Shown here: positions 16,504-26,224 of the stretch, in pieces
How positions within the stretch are numbered: the first letter of the stretch is position 1
Layout: each line of letters begins with the position of its first letter
Source: Candidatus Contendibacter sp.
Lineage (GTDB): Bacteria > Pseudomonadota > Gammaproteobacteria > Competibacterales > Competibacteraceae
Assembly: GCA_029624675.1 (NCBI GenBank)
Contig: JARSSP010000071.1
Coordinates: 124,001-188,000, forward strand
DNA length: 64,000 bases
Direction: 5' to 3'
Program-made: the position numbers and the translations under genes
Notes under the pieces: model-generated
Seen by the model: only the letters and a program-made list of their open reading frames with translations
Databases searched by the model: none
Told to the model about the DNA's origin: nothing

Positions 16504-17361
16504 TTATGGACGGCGATGGCGACGTTTTTCGCGCCGTTGCGTCCGCCAAGCGAGCCACAGCTTGCGCAGCGGCGTCAGACGGGTGCATTGTTCCAGTAGT
16601 CGATAGCCGTCCTCGGCGATTTCCGTCAGCAGGGCCAGCGCTAGTTCCAGGCGGATCAGCAGACTGCGCTGCGCGTAGCGGTCGCCGTCCGGCAGATGCT
16701 CCAACGCTCGGCGGTGATAAGCGCGAATCCGTTCGGCCTGAAAGGCGAACAGTTGGCGGACGCGATCGGTGGTCTGCGCGGCCAACAGCGCGCCCGGATC
16801 GACGCCGAACCGCTGCATTTCGTCCGCTGGCAGATAAAACCGCCCGAGCCGGGCGTGAGGACGCACGTCGCATAGTAACTCAAACAGCAACAACAACGCG
16901 CCGGCCTCGTGGGCGAAGCGGGGTGTGGCCCGCCGATCCTGGTAGCCTAGGATTTCCACCGCCAGCAAGGCGGGGGTGCTGCCGCGCCGGTGGACGTACA
17001 GAGTCAGTTCGGTAAAGCTAGGGTAGGCATCGTAGTCCAGGTCCATCGCCACCCCATCCAGCATTTCCCGGAAGTATTCCTCGGGCAGGTTGAATTGGGA
17101 CAGCCGCGGCTGCAGGGCGCGGGTGACCGGGTGTTGCGGTTCACCCGCAAACAGCCGATCGATTTCGATCCGCCACCAGTCCAACTTGGCTCGGGCCACG
17201 CTCGGGTCGTGGCACTCACTGACAATTTGGGCGGTTTCAAGTTGCAAAGCCCGCAGCGCGGTCAGGGCTTGCCGCTGGCTAAGCGGCAGTCCCAGTAGGC
17301 TATAACGGAAATCCAAGTCCTGCTGGGTGGCTAGGTCGTGACAATAGTCATTGGGACTCAT
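16504..17361 (-). CDS. squalene/phytoene synthase-fold protein lacking catalytic Asp motifs
   Basis: A 285-residue all-helical protein of the squalene/phytoene synthase superfamily. The fold signatures DWWRIEIDRLFAGEPQHPV, FREMLDGVAMDLDYDAYPSF and ARLGRFYLPADEMQRFG are clear. The first Asp-rich motif (DDxxD-type) is replaced by IVSECHDPSVARAKLDWW. In the second, DxxxD becomes DVRPH, ahead of GRFYLP. Loss of both metal-diphosphate sites suggests it is not a prenyl coupling enzyme. Non-catalytic relatives include the complex I assembly factor NDUFAF6. The function here is unknown. The basic C-terminal tail (RREKRRHRRP) is unusual. Confidence 0.72.
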   Translation of the reverse strand: MSPNDYCHDLATQQDLDFRYSLLGLPLSQRQALTALRALQLETAQIVSECHDPSVARAKLDWWRIEIDRLFAGEPQHPVTRALQPRLSQFNLPEEYFREMLDGVAMDLDYDAYPSFTELTLYVHRRGSTPALLAVEILGYQDRRATPRFAHEAGALLLLFELLCDVRPHARLGRFYLPADEMQRFGVDPGALLAAQTTDRVRQLFAFQAERIRAYHRRALEHLPDGDRYAQRSLLIRLELALALLTEIAEDGYRLLEQCTRLTPLRKLWLAWRTQRREKRRHRRP

Positions 17362-17478
17362 GGTAATGGCGATCTGCTGGAGTCGTGGCTCTTCGCGCCA
17401 CGACGGGAATGGTTGGCGCAGTTATTGCTTAACATTAAGACATGGGCCCGATATGAATCGTCGGGTAAGGAGTTTGCC

Positions 17479-17652
17479 ATGATGACTCTGCGCGCGATCG
17501 AGAAGTTACCGCAAGATGAGCGGGCGTTGAACCGCGCTTCCTACCAATACTACCGCGCCCTCCTGCAGGGTGCGCCAGGTACGACGCGCCAGCGATTACG
17601 GCGACTCTGGCTGGACGAACTTCAGCGCCGCTGGCCGGATGCGTGGCGGTGA
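17479..17652 (+). CDS. small hypothetical protein (57 aa)
   Basis: A short ORF on the plus strand, supported by an AAGGAG site at 17467-17472 ahead of ATG 17479. The frame is open further upstream, but the Shine-Dalgarno marks this start. The product is basic and helical (RALNRASYQYYRALLQG, TTRQRLRRLWLDELQRRW), with no family that I recognise. It is divergent from the squalene synthase-like gene and convergent with the DUF4124 gene. Confidence 0.5.
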   Translation: MMTLRAIEKLPQDERALNRASYQYYRALLQGAPGTTRQRLRRLWLDELQRRWPDAWR

Positions 17653-17723
17653 GGTCGACCCGGCCTGATCGTGCCACCGCTCGGTGGAGAATCCATTGGG
17701 AAATGGCATCGTCCCCGCGCGCT

Positions 17724-18146
17724 TTACTTGCCCTGCGCGCCCTGTTCGTGCAATAGCCGCCGTTCGCCCTCACGAATTCGGGCGGAGCGAATGGTGGACA
17801 ACGAGCTGTCTTCTTCCTTGAGTTCCTTGGCGGGAATATCGGGCGGTGGTCGGGCGCCATAGTGGGTCCTGCCTTTGGCGTCGGTCCAGGTGTAGATCTG
17901 CCGGGTCGGTTGCACGGTGACCGGCCGGGCGTTGAGCTGAACCGGTTCGGCGATCTGGCCCTCGGGAGGCCGGTTGCCATAATGAACCCGGCCAGTGGCG
18001 TCCTTCCAGGTGTAGACCTCGTCGTCCCCAGTAGCGTGCGCGAGTCCACCCAATAACGCCAGCAGCGCCACCGCTACCGCCGAGCCCAGCCCTTGGTCGT
18101 GGGTCCAGGGATGGTTTCGCCTAGATGAGCGCTTCGGGCCATTCAT
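17724..18146 (-). CDS. exported protein with two DUF4124 repeats
   Basis: A 140-residue protein with a basic lead, a hydrophobic signal segment (VAVALLALLGGLAHA) and two copies of the DUF4124 motif: VYTWKDATGRVHYGNRPP and IYTWTDAKGRTHYGARPP. DUF4124 units occur in many small periplasmic proteins of gammaproteobacteria and have no assigned function. The C-terminus is charged and helical. The assigned start overlaps the upstream universal stress gene by 26 bases. Confidence 0.72.
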   Translation of the reverse strand: MNGPKRSSRRNHPWTHDQGLGSAVAVALLALLGGLAHATGDDEVYTWKDATGRVHYGNRPPEGQIAEPVQLNARPVTVQPTRQIYTWTDAKGRTHYGARPPPDIPAKELKEEDSSLSTIRSARIREGERRLLHEQGAQGK

Positions 18147-18642
18147 TGTTGGAGCTATCGATAACGGGAACGACCAATACCGGCCGCTTGGACAGCAAGG
18201 TCAGTCGGCGCGTGGTCGAACCCAGGAAATCGACGCGCCGGACACCGCCGGTGTGGGCGCCCATGACGATCAGGTCGGCTTCGCAACGGTCGGCCTCGTG
18301 CAGGATGACTTCATAGGGAACGCCGCTGATCACGCGGATTTCCGAGATGACCTCGGTCTGTTCAAGCGTCGCGCCAAGCTCCTCGGCGCAGAATGCTTCC
18401 AGCCGCTTGTGGAATTTCTCCAGGACGCCGCGGGTTGCCTCGTGATGCAGTTCCTGGGCTTTTTCCGGTGACAGATAGGATTCCATCAGGAATCGAACCG
18501 AGTTGTTCAACGGTTCGACCACGTGCAGCAGAACGATCCGGGCGTTGTGCTGTCGCGCCAGGCCGACCGCGAAACGAAAGACCGGTCGCGTGTGGCTGCC
18601 GAGGGCGGTGGTGTAGAGAATGGTCTTGATCTGGGGAAGCAT
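18121..18642 (-). CDS. universal stress protein (UspA family)
   Basis: A 173-residue single-domain Usp protein. It opens with the strand KTILYTTALG and a helix, followed by NARIVLLHVVEPL. It ends with the ATP-loop-like segment LIVMGAHTGGVRRVDFLGST and KRPVLVVPV. Most relatives bind ATP or AMP and respond to starvation or stress. The Gly-rich loop is present, so nucleotide binding is plausible. It is about 290 bases from the divergent sthA. Confidence 0.85.
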   Translation of the reverse strand: MLPQIKTILYTTALGSHTRPVFRFAVGLARQHNARIVLLHVVEPLNNSVRFLMESYLSPEKAQELHHEATRGVLEKFHKRLEAFCAEELGATLEQTEVISEIRVISGVPYEVILHEADRCEADLIVMGAHTGGVRRVDFLGSTTRRLTLLSKRPVLVVPVIDSSNNEWPEALI

Positions 18643-18861
18643 GGGCGCACTCCGCGTTCGGGGGCTGAAATTGCCGCAAGGCTGGGGGCCTGGGTCATGG
18701 TGATTGTTGACCTACCCCACATAGTTTAGTTGCTGACACTGGTGGCGACAGGCCCATCTTGGGGCGCGTTGGGTCGGATCGAAGCGGGCGCCGGAAAACA
18801 GGGGGCTGATCCGACAATTATCCATCCCCAGGTTTGTCGCCGTCAAAAAGGGGAACTACGC

Positions 18862-18867
18862 TATAAT
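18862..18867 (+). promoter_or_regulatory. possible -10 box upstream of sthA
   Basis: A perfect TATAAT 67 bases before the sthA ATG. No good -35 is visible at 16-18 bases, so this is only a candidate. Confidence 0.3.
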
Positions 18868-18933
18868 TGTCAATCCGAAAAATTCGGCGGGGCATTCCCG
18901 CGTCTTCCGCTGGAATCACTGACGAGCGCCACA

Positions 18934-20337
18934 ATGAGCGAGCAGGACTACGATGTCATCGTAATCGGCACCGGTCCCGGGGGCGAGGGAGCCGCCATGA
19001 AAGCCGCCAAGGATGGGAAGTCGGTGGCGGTGATCGAAAAACACCACTTAGTCGGCGGTGGTTGCACCCACTGGGGTACCATTCCCTCCAAGGCGCTGCG
19101 TCATGCCATCAACCGGATGTTGGAGTTCAACACCAGTCCGGCCTTCCGCAACACGCTCGGCCACGCCCTGAAGCTATCCTATCCTGACTTGTTGCGCTCC
19201 GCCGAATCGGTCATCGCCCGTCAAACCACCATGCGCCAGGATTTTTACGAGCGTAACCGGGTCCAGCTCTATCATGGCCATGCCAAATTCCTTAATGCTC
19301 ACACGCTTGAGGTCCGCGCTAACTCGCAAAATGAGTCGGAGACGCTGACCGCCGACGCCTTCGTCATCGCCTCCGGCTCCCATCCGTTCCGACCCCGCGA
19401 CATCGATTTCAACCATCCGCGCATCTTCGACAGCGATACCATCCTCAGCATGTCCAGCACGCCGCGCTCGATCGTCGTCTACGGCGCGGGGGTAATCGGC
19501 TGCGAGTATGCCAGCATCTTCCGCAACATGGGCTGCAAGGTGGATTTGGTCGATACCCGCTCGCAACTCCTGTCGTTCCTCGACGACGAGATCGCCCACG
19601 CGCTCAGCTACCACTTGCGTGACCAGGGGGTGATGATCCGCCACAACGAGGAGTACGAAGCGGTGGAAGGGTTGCCGGATGGCGTGATGATGAGTTTGAA
19701 GTCCGGCAAGCGGATCAAGGCCGACGTGCTGTTATGGGCCAACGGCCGCACCGGCAACACCGCCCACATGGGGTTGGAAGACCTGGGCATCGAGCCCAAC
19801 AGCCGCGGCCAGATCAAGGTGGACGACAACTACCGCACCGCCCTGTCACACATCTACGCGGTGGGTGATGTGATTGGCTATCCCAGCCTGGCGAGCGCCG
19901 CCTACGATCAGGGCCGGTTCGCCGCTACCCATCTGGTTAGCGGCGCGTGCGATCATCATCTAGTGGATTACATCCCGACCGGCATCTACACCTCACCAGA
20001 GATCAGTTCGGTGGGCCGCACCGAACGTGAGCTGACCGAGGCACGGGTGCCCTACGAGGTGGGCCATGCCTACTTCAAAAGCCTGGCGCGCGCCCAGATC
20101 ACTGGCCGCACCGTGGGCATGCTCAAGCTGCTGTTCCACCGCGACACCCTGGAAATTCTGGGCATCCACTGCTTCGGCGACCAAGCGGCGGAAATCGTCC
20201 ACATCGGCCAGGCGATCATGGCGCAGCGGGGCGAGGCCAATACGATTCAGTATTTCGTCAACACCACCTTCAACTATCCGACCATGGCCGAGGCGTACCG
20301 GGTAGCGGCGCTCAACGGCCTGAATCGGCTGGCCTAA
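18934..20337 (+). CDS. sthA: soluble pyridine nucleotide transhydrogenase
   Basis: A 467-residue flavoprotein that transfers hydride between NADPH and NAD+ in the cytoplasm. It has an FAD motif ([17 protein letters not shown]), the SthA-type segment [17 protein letters not shown] with only one cysteine of the usual redox pair, the NAD(P) motif [14 protein letters not shown], a second FAD motif [17 protein letters not shown] and a dimerisation domain ending [16 protein letters not shown]. The ATG at 18934 begins directly before the FAD fold. The open frame upstream carries no family sequence. pilU follows after 20 bases. Confidence 0.95.
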   Translation: MSEQDYDVIVIGTGPGGEGAAMKAAKDGKSVAVIEKHHLVGGGCTHWGTIPSKALRHAINRMLEFNTSPAFRNTLGHALKLSYPDLLRSAESVIARQTTMRQDFYERNRVQLYHGHAKFLNAHTLEVRANSQNESETLTADAFVIASGSHPFRPRDIDFNHPRIFDSDTILSMSSTPRSIVVYGAGVIGCEYASIFRNMGCKVDLVDTRSQLLSFLDDEIAHALSYHLRDQGVMIRHNEEYEAVEGLPDGVMMSLKSGKRIKADVLLWANGRTGNTAHMGLEDLGIEPNSRGQIKVDDNYRTALSHIYAVGDVIGYPSLASAAYDQGRFAATHLVSGACDHHLVDYIPTGIYTSPEISSVGRTERELTEARVPYEVGHAYFKSLARAQITGRTVGMLKLLFHRDTLEILGIHCFGDQAAEIVHIGQAIMAQRGEANTIQYFVNTTFNYPTMAEAYRVAALNGLNRLA

Positions 20338-20357
20338 ATTAACGTGGAGGAATCCCG

Positions 20358-21515
20358 ATGGACATCACCCCCTATCTCAAACTGATGGTCGATAAAAGCG
20401 CCTCCGACCTGTTTTTTCACGTTGGCGCGCCGGTCAACATCAAAATCGGTGGCGTGGTGCGCCCGATCGGTAACAAGGTGCTTGCGCCCGGTCAGGTGCG
20501 CGAGATCGCCTATTCGGTCATGAAGGACGACCAGATCAAGGAATTCGAACACGAATGGGAACTTAACTTTGCCATTCCGCTGCAAGGGGTCGGCCGGTTC
20601 CGCTCCAACGTATTCAAGCAGCGCGGCGAGGTGTCCATGGTGATTCGCTATATCAAGGGCGATATCCCACAAGTGGAGGAGTTGGGCCTGCCACCACTGT
20701 TGCGGCAGATCGTGATGGAAAAGCGCGGCCTGGTCATGCTGGTGGGCGCCACCGGGTCCGGCAAATCCACCACCTTGGCGGCAATGATCGACCATCGCAA
20801 CTCCAGCGCGCCGGGCCACATCATCACCATCGAGGATCCGATCGAATTCACTCACCAGCACAAGAAGTCAGTGATCGCCCAGCGCGAGATCGGCATCGAC
20901 ACCCATGACTACGAGAACGCCCTGCGCAGCGCGATGCGCGAGGCGCCGGACGTGATCCTGGTGGGCGAGGTACGCGCCCGCGAGGTGATGAAATACGTGC
21001 TGACCTTCTCCGAAACCGGCCATCTGGTGCTGTCCACCCTGCACGCCAACAACGCCAACGGCGCGCTGGACCGCATCGTCAACTTTTTCCCCGAGGACGT
21101 GCGGCCGCAACTGCTGCTGGATTTGTCGCTGAACCTGCGCGCCATCATCTCGCAGCGGTTGGTCCGCTCGCTGACCGGTGGCTTGGTGCCGGCGGTGGAA
21201 GTGTTGTTGAACACGCCCTACATCGCCGATCTGATTCAAAAGGGTAAGATCGACTACGTCAAGGACGCGATGGAGCAATCCACCGAGTCGGGCACCCAGA
21301 CCTTCGATCAGTCGCTGTTCAAGCTGTACCGAGAGGGCAAGATTTCCAAGGAGGAAGCCATCAAGAACGCGGATTCCAAGAACAATGTCGGTCTGAAGAT
21401 CCGGTTGGCCGAAAGCGCCGAGACCACGAGTGCCGGTCGGCAAGCGGCCAACCTGGCCGATCTGGCCATTCACGACGAGGACGAGGACGACCGGGGACGG
21501 GCGTTTGGCGTCTGA
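20358..21515 (+). CDS. pilU: type IV pilus twitching ATPase PilU
   Basis: A 385-residue hexameric secretion ATPase that assists PilT in pilus retraction. It has an N-terminal PAS-like domain (LMVDKSASDLFFHVGAPV), Walker A GATGSGKST (130-138), an Asp box IEDPIEFTHQH, Walker B VILVGEVRAREV and a His box (ETGHLVLSTLHANNA). The acidic C-terminal tail (HDEDEDDRGRAFGV) is longer than in PilT and fits PilU. No other pilus gene is adjacent here, and PilT is not in the window. Confidence 0.92.
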   Translation: MDITPYLKLMVDKSASDLFFHVGAPVNIKIGGVVRPIGNKVLAPGQVREIAYSVMKDDQIKEFEHEWELNFAIPLQGVGRFRSNVFKQRGEVSMVIRYIKGDIPQVEELGLPPLLRQIVMEKRGLVMLVGATGSGKSTTLAAMIDHRNSSAPGHIITIEDPIEFTHQHKKSVIAQREIGIDTHDYENALRSAMREAPDVILVGEVRAREVMKYVLTFSETGHLVLSTLHANNANGALDRIVNFFPEDVRPQLLLDLSLNLRAIISQRLVRSLTGGLVPAVEVLLNTPYIADLIQKGKIDYVKDAMEQSTESGTQTFDQSLFKLYREGKISKEEAIKNADSKNNVGLKIRLAESAETTSAGRQAANLADLAIHDEDEDDRGRAFGV

Positions 21516-21537
21516 CCGGTTCGCGTCCGCCCGACGG

Positions 21538-22677
21538 ATGGCGGACATCGCGCCGTTTCACGTCATGGCGTTGCTGGCCCGTGCCGGGGAGTTGGCAACG
21601 GCGGGCCGCTCCATCATTCACATGGAAGTCGGCGAGCCGGATTTTCCGACCGCCGCGCCGATCGTGGCCGCCGGTCAGCGGGCGTTGGCGGAAGGCCGCA
21701 CTCGCTACACCGCTGCCGCTGGCCTGCCGGATCTGCGCCAGGCAATCAGCGTTCACTACCAGGAGCGATACGGGGTCGAGATTCCCGCCCAGCGCATTCT
21801 CGTCACTCCCGGCGCTTCGGGTGCGCTGCAACTGGCGACGGCGGCGCTGATCGATCCCGGCGACCGGGTGTTGCTGGCCGACCCCGGCTATCCCTGCAAC
21901 CGCCATTTCGTGCGACTGGTGGAGGGCGAGGCGGTGGGGATTCCGGTCGGGCCGGAAACCGGTTATCAACTTACCGCCGGACTGGTCGAACACCATTGGG
22001 ACGAGCGGACGGTGGCCGTGCTGTTGGCTTCGCCGGCCAATCCCACCGGCACGGTGATCGCGCCCGACGAGGTGGCGGCCATCGTCGCCACGGTCGAGGC
22101 GCGCGGCGGGCGGGTGATCATGGACGAGATTTACCACGGGCTGACTTACGGCGCCTCGGTGCAAACCGCGCTGGCGTATTCCGAGCGGGTCTTCGTCGTC
22201 AACAGCTTCAGCAAGTATTACGGGATGACCGGCTGGCGATTGGGTTGGCTGGTCGCTCCGGACGACTGCGTCGGCGACGCCGAGAAGCTGGCGCAAAACC
22301 TGTTCCTGGCCGCCTCCACCCCGGCGCAGTACGCCGCCCTGGCGGCTTTCGAGCCGGAGGCGCAAACGATCTTCGAGGAGCGGCGGCGGGAATTTCAGGC
22401 GCGGCGGGATTTTCTGCTGCCGGCGCTGCGCGAACTCGGCTTCCATATCCCCATCATCCCGGACGGCGCGTTTTATCTCTACGCCGACTGCGGTCGCTTC
22501 ACCGACGACAGCTACGGTTTCGCCCTGCGTCTGCTGGAGGAAACCGGCGTCGCCATCACGCCGGGCCTGGATTTTGGTCATCACCTGCCGCGCCGGCATG
22601 TTCGTTTCGCCTACACCAACGCCGTTCCGCGACTGGCCGAGGGGGTGGAGCGGCTAAGACGGGCATTGCGAGTTTGA
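21538..22677 (+). CDS. pyridoxal phosphate-dependent aminotransferase (class I/II)
   Basis: About 379 residues of a fold-type I aminotransferase. Visible are HMEVGEPDFPTAAP, RYTAAAGLPDLRQAI, LVTPGASGALQLA, LADPGYPCNRHFVRL, ASPANPTGTVI, MDEIYHGLTYG and the PLP lysine in NSFSKYYGMTGWRLGW. The substrate cannot be deduced. ATG 21538 begins MADIAPFHVM. Family members usually carry about ten more residues, so a TTG at 21505, which would overlap the end of pilU, is a real alternative. Confidence 0.85.
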   Translation: MADIAPFHVMALLARAGELATAGRSIIHMEVGEPDFPTAAPIVAAGQRALAEGRTRYTAAAGLPDLRQAISVHYQERYGVEIPAQRILVTPGASGALQLATAALIDPGDRVLLADPGYPCNRHFVRLVEGEAVGIPVGPETGYQLTAGLVEHHWDERTVAVLLASPANPTGTVIAPDEVAAIVATVEARGGRVIMDEIYHGLTYGASVQTALAYSERVFVVNSFSKYYGMTGWRLGWLVAPDDCVGDAEKLAQNLFLAASTPAQYAALAAFEPEAQTIFEERRREFQARRDFLLPALRELGFHIPIIPDGAFYLYADCGRFTDDSYGFALRLLEETGVAITPGLDFGHHLPRRHVRFAYTNAVPRLAEGVERLRRALRV

Positions 22678-22698
22678 AGGGACTGTCCAGCCAGGGAT

Positions 22699-23100
22699 TT
22701 AAAGGCCATGCCGCTCCAGCTTCAGCGCCGCCGAATTGATGCAATAGCGCAAGCCGGTCGGCTTGGGGCCGTCGTCGAACACATGGCCGAGATGCGCCCC
22801 ACAGTCGGCGCAGAGGACTTCGGTACGACGCATGAACCAACTCTGATCCTCAGCGGTGGCGACCTGCTCCGCCACCATCGGCTGCCAAAAGCTCGGCCAG
22901 CCCGTGCCGGAATCGAACTTGGCGGCGGCATCGAACAGCGGAGCACCGCAACACGCGCAGCGGTAGACGCCCGGCTCGTGGCAATCGTGATACGCGCCGG
23001 TGAACGCCGGCTCGGTCCCCTTCTGGCGGCAAATCCGGTACTGCTCCGGGGTCAGTTGCGCGCGCCATTCGGCGTCGGTCTTGTCGATCTTGTGGCTCAT
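22699..23100 (-). CDS. msrB: peptide-methionine (R)-S-oxide reductase
   Basis: A 133-residue repair enzyme that reduces the R epimer of methionine sulfoxide. Zinc cysteines are C48/C51 (CACC) and C97/C100 (CADC). The catalytic residue is C120 in [23 protein letters not shown] and [12 protein letters not shown] are conserved. The ATG at 23100 has a GAGG site. The upstream open frame is not family sequence. It neighbours a CPA2 antiporter on the same strand. Confidence 0.95.
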   Translation of the reverse strand: MSHKIDKTDAEWRAQLTPEQYRICRQKGTEPAFTGAYHDCHEPGVYRCACCGAPLFDAAAKFDSGTGWPSFWQPMVAEQVATAEDQSWFMRRTEVLCADCGAHLGHVFDDGPKPTGLRYCINSAALKLERHGL

Positions 23101-23158
23101 GGTGGGTCCTCGCAAGTTCGGGATGCGCCGCAATAGACCACGCCAGCGTAAAATGGTG

Positions 23159-24760
23159 TCAGACCGCCGCGCGTTCGGGTTTCGCTCCGGCCCGCTGCTG
23201 TAAGGCTTCCCAGACATGCTCGGCCAGACCGACGCCCACTTCGTTGAAGGCCAGGAAAGTCAGGTCGGCCCCGGCCGCCAGCAGCGTCCGCTTTTCCTCG
23301 GGATAGCTGCCGACCGCGCCGATCAGACCCTGAAAACCGCGCCGCCGCAACTGCCGGCTGGCGATGCGCTTCGCCTCCAGATCCGGCATGGCCAAAATCA
23401 CCGCTTTGATCCCATCGAGGCGCAGGCGATGCCAGAACCCGGGGTCCTCGGCGTCGGCGTATACCACCCGCCGCCCTTCGTGGGCGTGCCGCTCGACCTT
23501 GGTCAGGTCCGAATCGATGCCCGACACCATCAGCATCTTGTGCGGATGTTCGGGCATGTTCTGGCGCTTTTTGAGGAAATCGTAGGCGGCGGCGCCGGCG
23601 TGACCCATGCCGACGATCAGAATCTGGGTGCTGCCCAGCGACACCGGCTGCTCGTCGGGATGGTGCTGGGACCGTTCGAAGGGCGTCAATCGCACCGCCA
23701 GTCGTTCGTACAGACCATGGGCGAAGCGGTTCAGTGGCGCGGCCAGCACGAACGACACCGCCACCGCAATCGCCAGCATCACCAGCCAGCCGGCGTCCAA
23801 CTGGCCGTTGCCGACCATGAATCGCACCACGATCAGGGTGAATTCGCTGTAGCTGGTCAGCGCCAGCGCCGCCAGGAACGCGGTGCGCGCCCGCAGCCGG
23901 AACGCGACGAGGATGAAAAAGAACAACGCGGCCTTCAGCGGCAGCAGCAACGCCAACGCCAGCGCCCCACCCAGAGCGGCCAGACTCGGCCAGCCCATCA
24001 GGCCGATTTGTAGGAAGAAGCCGATCAGCAGCACTTCCTTGAGCGACCATACCGACCGGGACAGCTCCATCGCCTTGGGATGTCCCACCAACAGCACCCC
24101 CAGCAGCAGCGCGCCCAGTTCCGAACTCAGGCCGAGGCGCTCGAAGCCGAGCCCGCCGACCACCAGCGCCAGCGTCAGACCGTACAGCACCAGCAGTTCG
24201 TCATGGCCGCTCCAGTCCAACACTTTCATCACCAGCGGCCGCAACAGCGGCAAGCCCAACGCCAGCAACGCCCAGGGCGAGGGCGCCACCGCGCCGGCGA
24301 ACGCCATCAGGGCCAACGCCGCCAGGTCCTGAATGATCAGGACGCCAATCGCCAACCGGCCGTGAAAGGCGCGCAACTCGGCTTTTTCCTCCAGCGCCTT
24401 GGCCGCCAGCACCGTGCTGGAAAAACCCAGGATGGTGGCCAGAAGCACCGCTTGCCCCGTCGGCAGGGTCAAAACGGCGAGGAGCCCCAGACTCAGCAGA
24501 CCGCCGCTGAGCGCCAGATGCAACAACCCACTGCCCCAGACATCGGGTCGAACCAGGCTTTTGATCCGCAGTTTCAAGCCGACGCTGAACAACAACAGCA
24601 AGATGCCGGTGTGGGCGATCTGGTCAAGCAGTTCGCTGCCACGCTGGCCAAGCGCGTTCAGGACGAACCCCGCCGCCAGGTAACCGACCAGCGCCGGCAA
24701 TCCCAGATGACGAACCGCCAAACCCAGCGAAAAGGCGAGAGCCAGCCAAAGGGCGTCCAT
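23159..24760 (-). CDS. cation:proton antiporter, CPA2 family with TrkA-N-like domain
   Basis: A 533-residue membrane antiporter. About 12 membrane segments ([49 protein letters not shown]) are followed by a cytoplasmic Rossmann-like domain ([19 protein letters not shown]). It resembles Kef/Ybal-type K+/H+ exchangers but is shorter and lacks a clear KTN end. It is the second antiporter of this superfamily in the window. The GlsB-like gene is 12 bases upstream, so the two may be co-transcribed. Confidence 0.83.
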   Translation of the reverse strand: MDALWLALAFSLGLAVRHLGLPALVGYLAAGFVLNALGQRGSELLDQIAHTGILLLLFSVGLKLRIKSLVRPDVWGSGLLHLALSGGLLSLGLLAVLTLPTGQAVLLATILGFSSTVLAAKALEEKAELRAFHGRLAIGVLIIQDLAALALMAFAGAVAPSPWALLALGLPLLRPLVMKVLDWSGHDELLVLYGLTLALVVGGLGFERLGLSSELGALLLGVLLVGHPKAMELSRSVWSLKEVLLIGFFLQIGLMGWPSLAALGGALALALLLPLKAALFFFILVAFRLRARTAFLAALALTSYSEFTLIVVRFMVGNGQLDAGWLVMLAIAVAVSFVLAAPLNRFAHGLYERLAVRLTPFERSQHHPDEQPVSLGSTQILIVGMGHAGAAAYDFLKKRQNMPEHPHKMLMVSGIDSDLTKVERHAHEGRRVVYADAEDPGFWHRLRLDGIKAVILAMPDLEAKRIASRQLRRRGFQGLIGAVGSYPEEKRTLLAAGADLTFLAFNEVGVGLAEHVWEALQQRAGAKPERAAV

Positions 24761-24772
24761 CGATGAAAAAAC

Positions 24773-25015
24773 TTACGCTTTCTTCAGTACCCGCACCACG
24801 TACAGCAGCACCACCGCCCCCACCGTGGCGGTGATCAGGTGACCGATCAGACCAACCGCGGCGAAGCCAATCAGGCGGAACAGGAAACCGCCGACAAAGG
24901 CGCCAATCACTCCAATGACCAGATTGCCCGCCAACCCCATGCTGCTTCCGCGCATGAACTGGGTGGCGATCCAGCCCGCGATCAAACCGATCAACAAAAA
25001 TCCAATCAGATCCAT
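24773..25015 (-). CDS. GlsB/YeaQ/YmgE-type small membrane protein
   Basis: An 80-residue protein of three membrane helices with the family pattern LIGLIAGWIATQFMRG, GLAGNLVIGVIGAFVGGFLF and GHLITATVGAVVLLYVVRVLKKA. Such transglycosylase-associated-like proteins are linked to envelope and acid stress, though their mechanism is unknown. It immediately precedes the CPA2 antiporter gene. Confidence 0.87.
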   Translation of the reverse strand: MDLIGFLLIGLIAGWIATQFMRGSSMGLAGNLVIGVIGAFVGGFLFRLIGFAAVGLIGHLITATVGAVVLLYVVRVLKKA

Positions 25016-25078
25016 GGTTAATCTCCCGTGCAGGTGGGTTTATGGAAGGTTTCAATCATAACCCATGCCGAGCCAGAG

Positions 25079-26152
25079 CTAATCGGTTTGCGATTCCGCG
25101 AGCCAGGCCAGCAGCAAGGTATAGGCAATCGCAACCACGGTCGGCCCCAGAAACACTCCGATCAAACCGTAGGCGAGTAGGCCGCCGATCACGCCGAGGA
25201 ACACCAGCGTCAGCGGCATGCTCATGCCGCGGGTGATCAACATCGGCCGGATGATGTTATCCACGCCCCCCACCACGACCAAGCCCCAAACCGCCATGAA
25301 CGCGGCCCAACCGGCCTCGTCCCGCCCCCAGTACAGCCACCCCGCCACGGCCAACAGCGGCAGGGCGGCGCCGAACTGGGCGATGGCCAGCAGGAAACAC
25401 ACGAAGGCGAGCAAAATCGCCAGCGGCACCCCGGCGATCAGCAGGCCGATCAGCGCCAGACCGGCCTGAAGGAGGGCGGTCAGCACCACCCCGAGCGCCA
25501 CGGCGCGGATGGCTTGCCGCGCCTGATCGCGGGCCTGCAGCGCCCGTTCCCCGCCGATACGGTCGGCGAGACGCCGGCCCACTTCATCCAGCGTTTCACC
25601 ATTCAGGTAAAACACCAGCGTGAACACCACCACCAGCAGAAATTGAAGAAACAGTCCGCCGACCGCGCCCACTTGGCTGAACAACCAGCGTCCACCCGCC
25701 TGCACCGCCGGCCCAAGCCGCGCCCGCAAACTGTCGCCACCGGCGGCGGCGTCCCGCCAAACCTCCGCCAGCCGCGAGCCCACCAAGGGGAGTTCTCCCA
25801 CCCAGGCCGGTGGCTCGTCGGGAATTCGCTCGACCGCCGTCTTGGCGTCCTGGAACAGCGTTTCGCCATGCTCGGCAAGCGCGAACATACCAGCCAACAG
25901 GGGTCCGATGACGAAGGCGATCAAAACCGTGGCCAGCAACAGCGCGCACCTTGCCCGGCTCCAGCGGAAGCGGTTCCGCAGCCAGGCCAGGCCCGGCCAC
26001 ACCGCGATGACGATGAACGCGCTCCACAACATGCTGGGTAAAAACGGCCGCAGAATGTAGAACACGGCCAGCAGCAACGAACCCACGATCAGCAACCGCA
26101 GCGCGGTTCGGACGGGTTCGGCAATGGCGGGCAGGGAATCGTCGGTGCTCAT
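25079..26152 (-). CDS. AI-2E family transporter (YdiK-like permease)
   Basis: A 357-residue polytopic protein of the AI-2 exporter superfamily (PF01594 type). Two N-terminal helices (LLIVGSLLLAVFYILRPFLP; SAFIVIAVWPGLAWL) precede a large central loop and five or more C-terminal helices. The conserved VGGVDNIIRPMLITRG and GVIGGLLAYGLIGVFLGPTVVA are present. The substrate is unknown. Members include proven Na+/H+ antiporters as well as a putative AI-2 exporter. Confidence 0.85.
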   Translation of the reverse strand: MSTDDSLPAIAEPVRTALRLLIVGSLLLAVFYILRPFLPSMLWSAFIVIAVWPGLAWLRNRFRWSRARCALLLATVLIAFVIGPLLAGMFALAEHGETLFQDAKTAVERIPDEPPAWVGELPLVGSRLAEVWRDAAAGGDSLRARLGPAVQAGGRWLFSQVGAVGGLFLQFLLVVVFTLVFYLNGETLDEVGRRLADRIGGERALQARDQARQAIRAVALGVVLTALLQAGLALIGLLIAGVPLAILLAFVCFLLAIAQFGAALPLLAVAGWLYWGRDEAGWAAFMAVWGLVVVGGVDNIIRPMLITRGMSMPLTLVFLGVIGGLLAYGLIGVFLGPTVVAIAYTLLLAWLAESQTD

Positions 26153-26224
26153 GAAACGAATTCTCCAAAAGGTAGGCCACGGCCTGATGAGGTAGGGAGT
26201 GGATTTCCACTCAATAGGTTGCCG

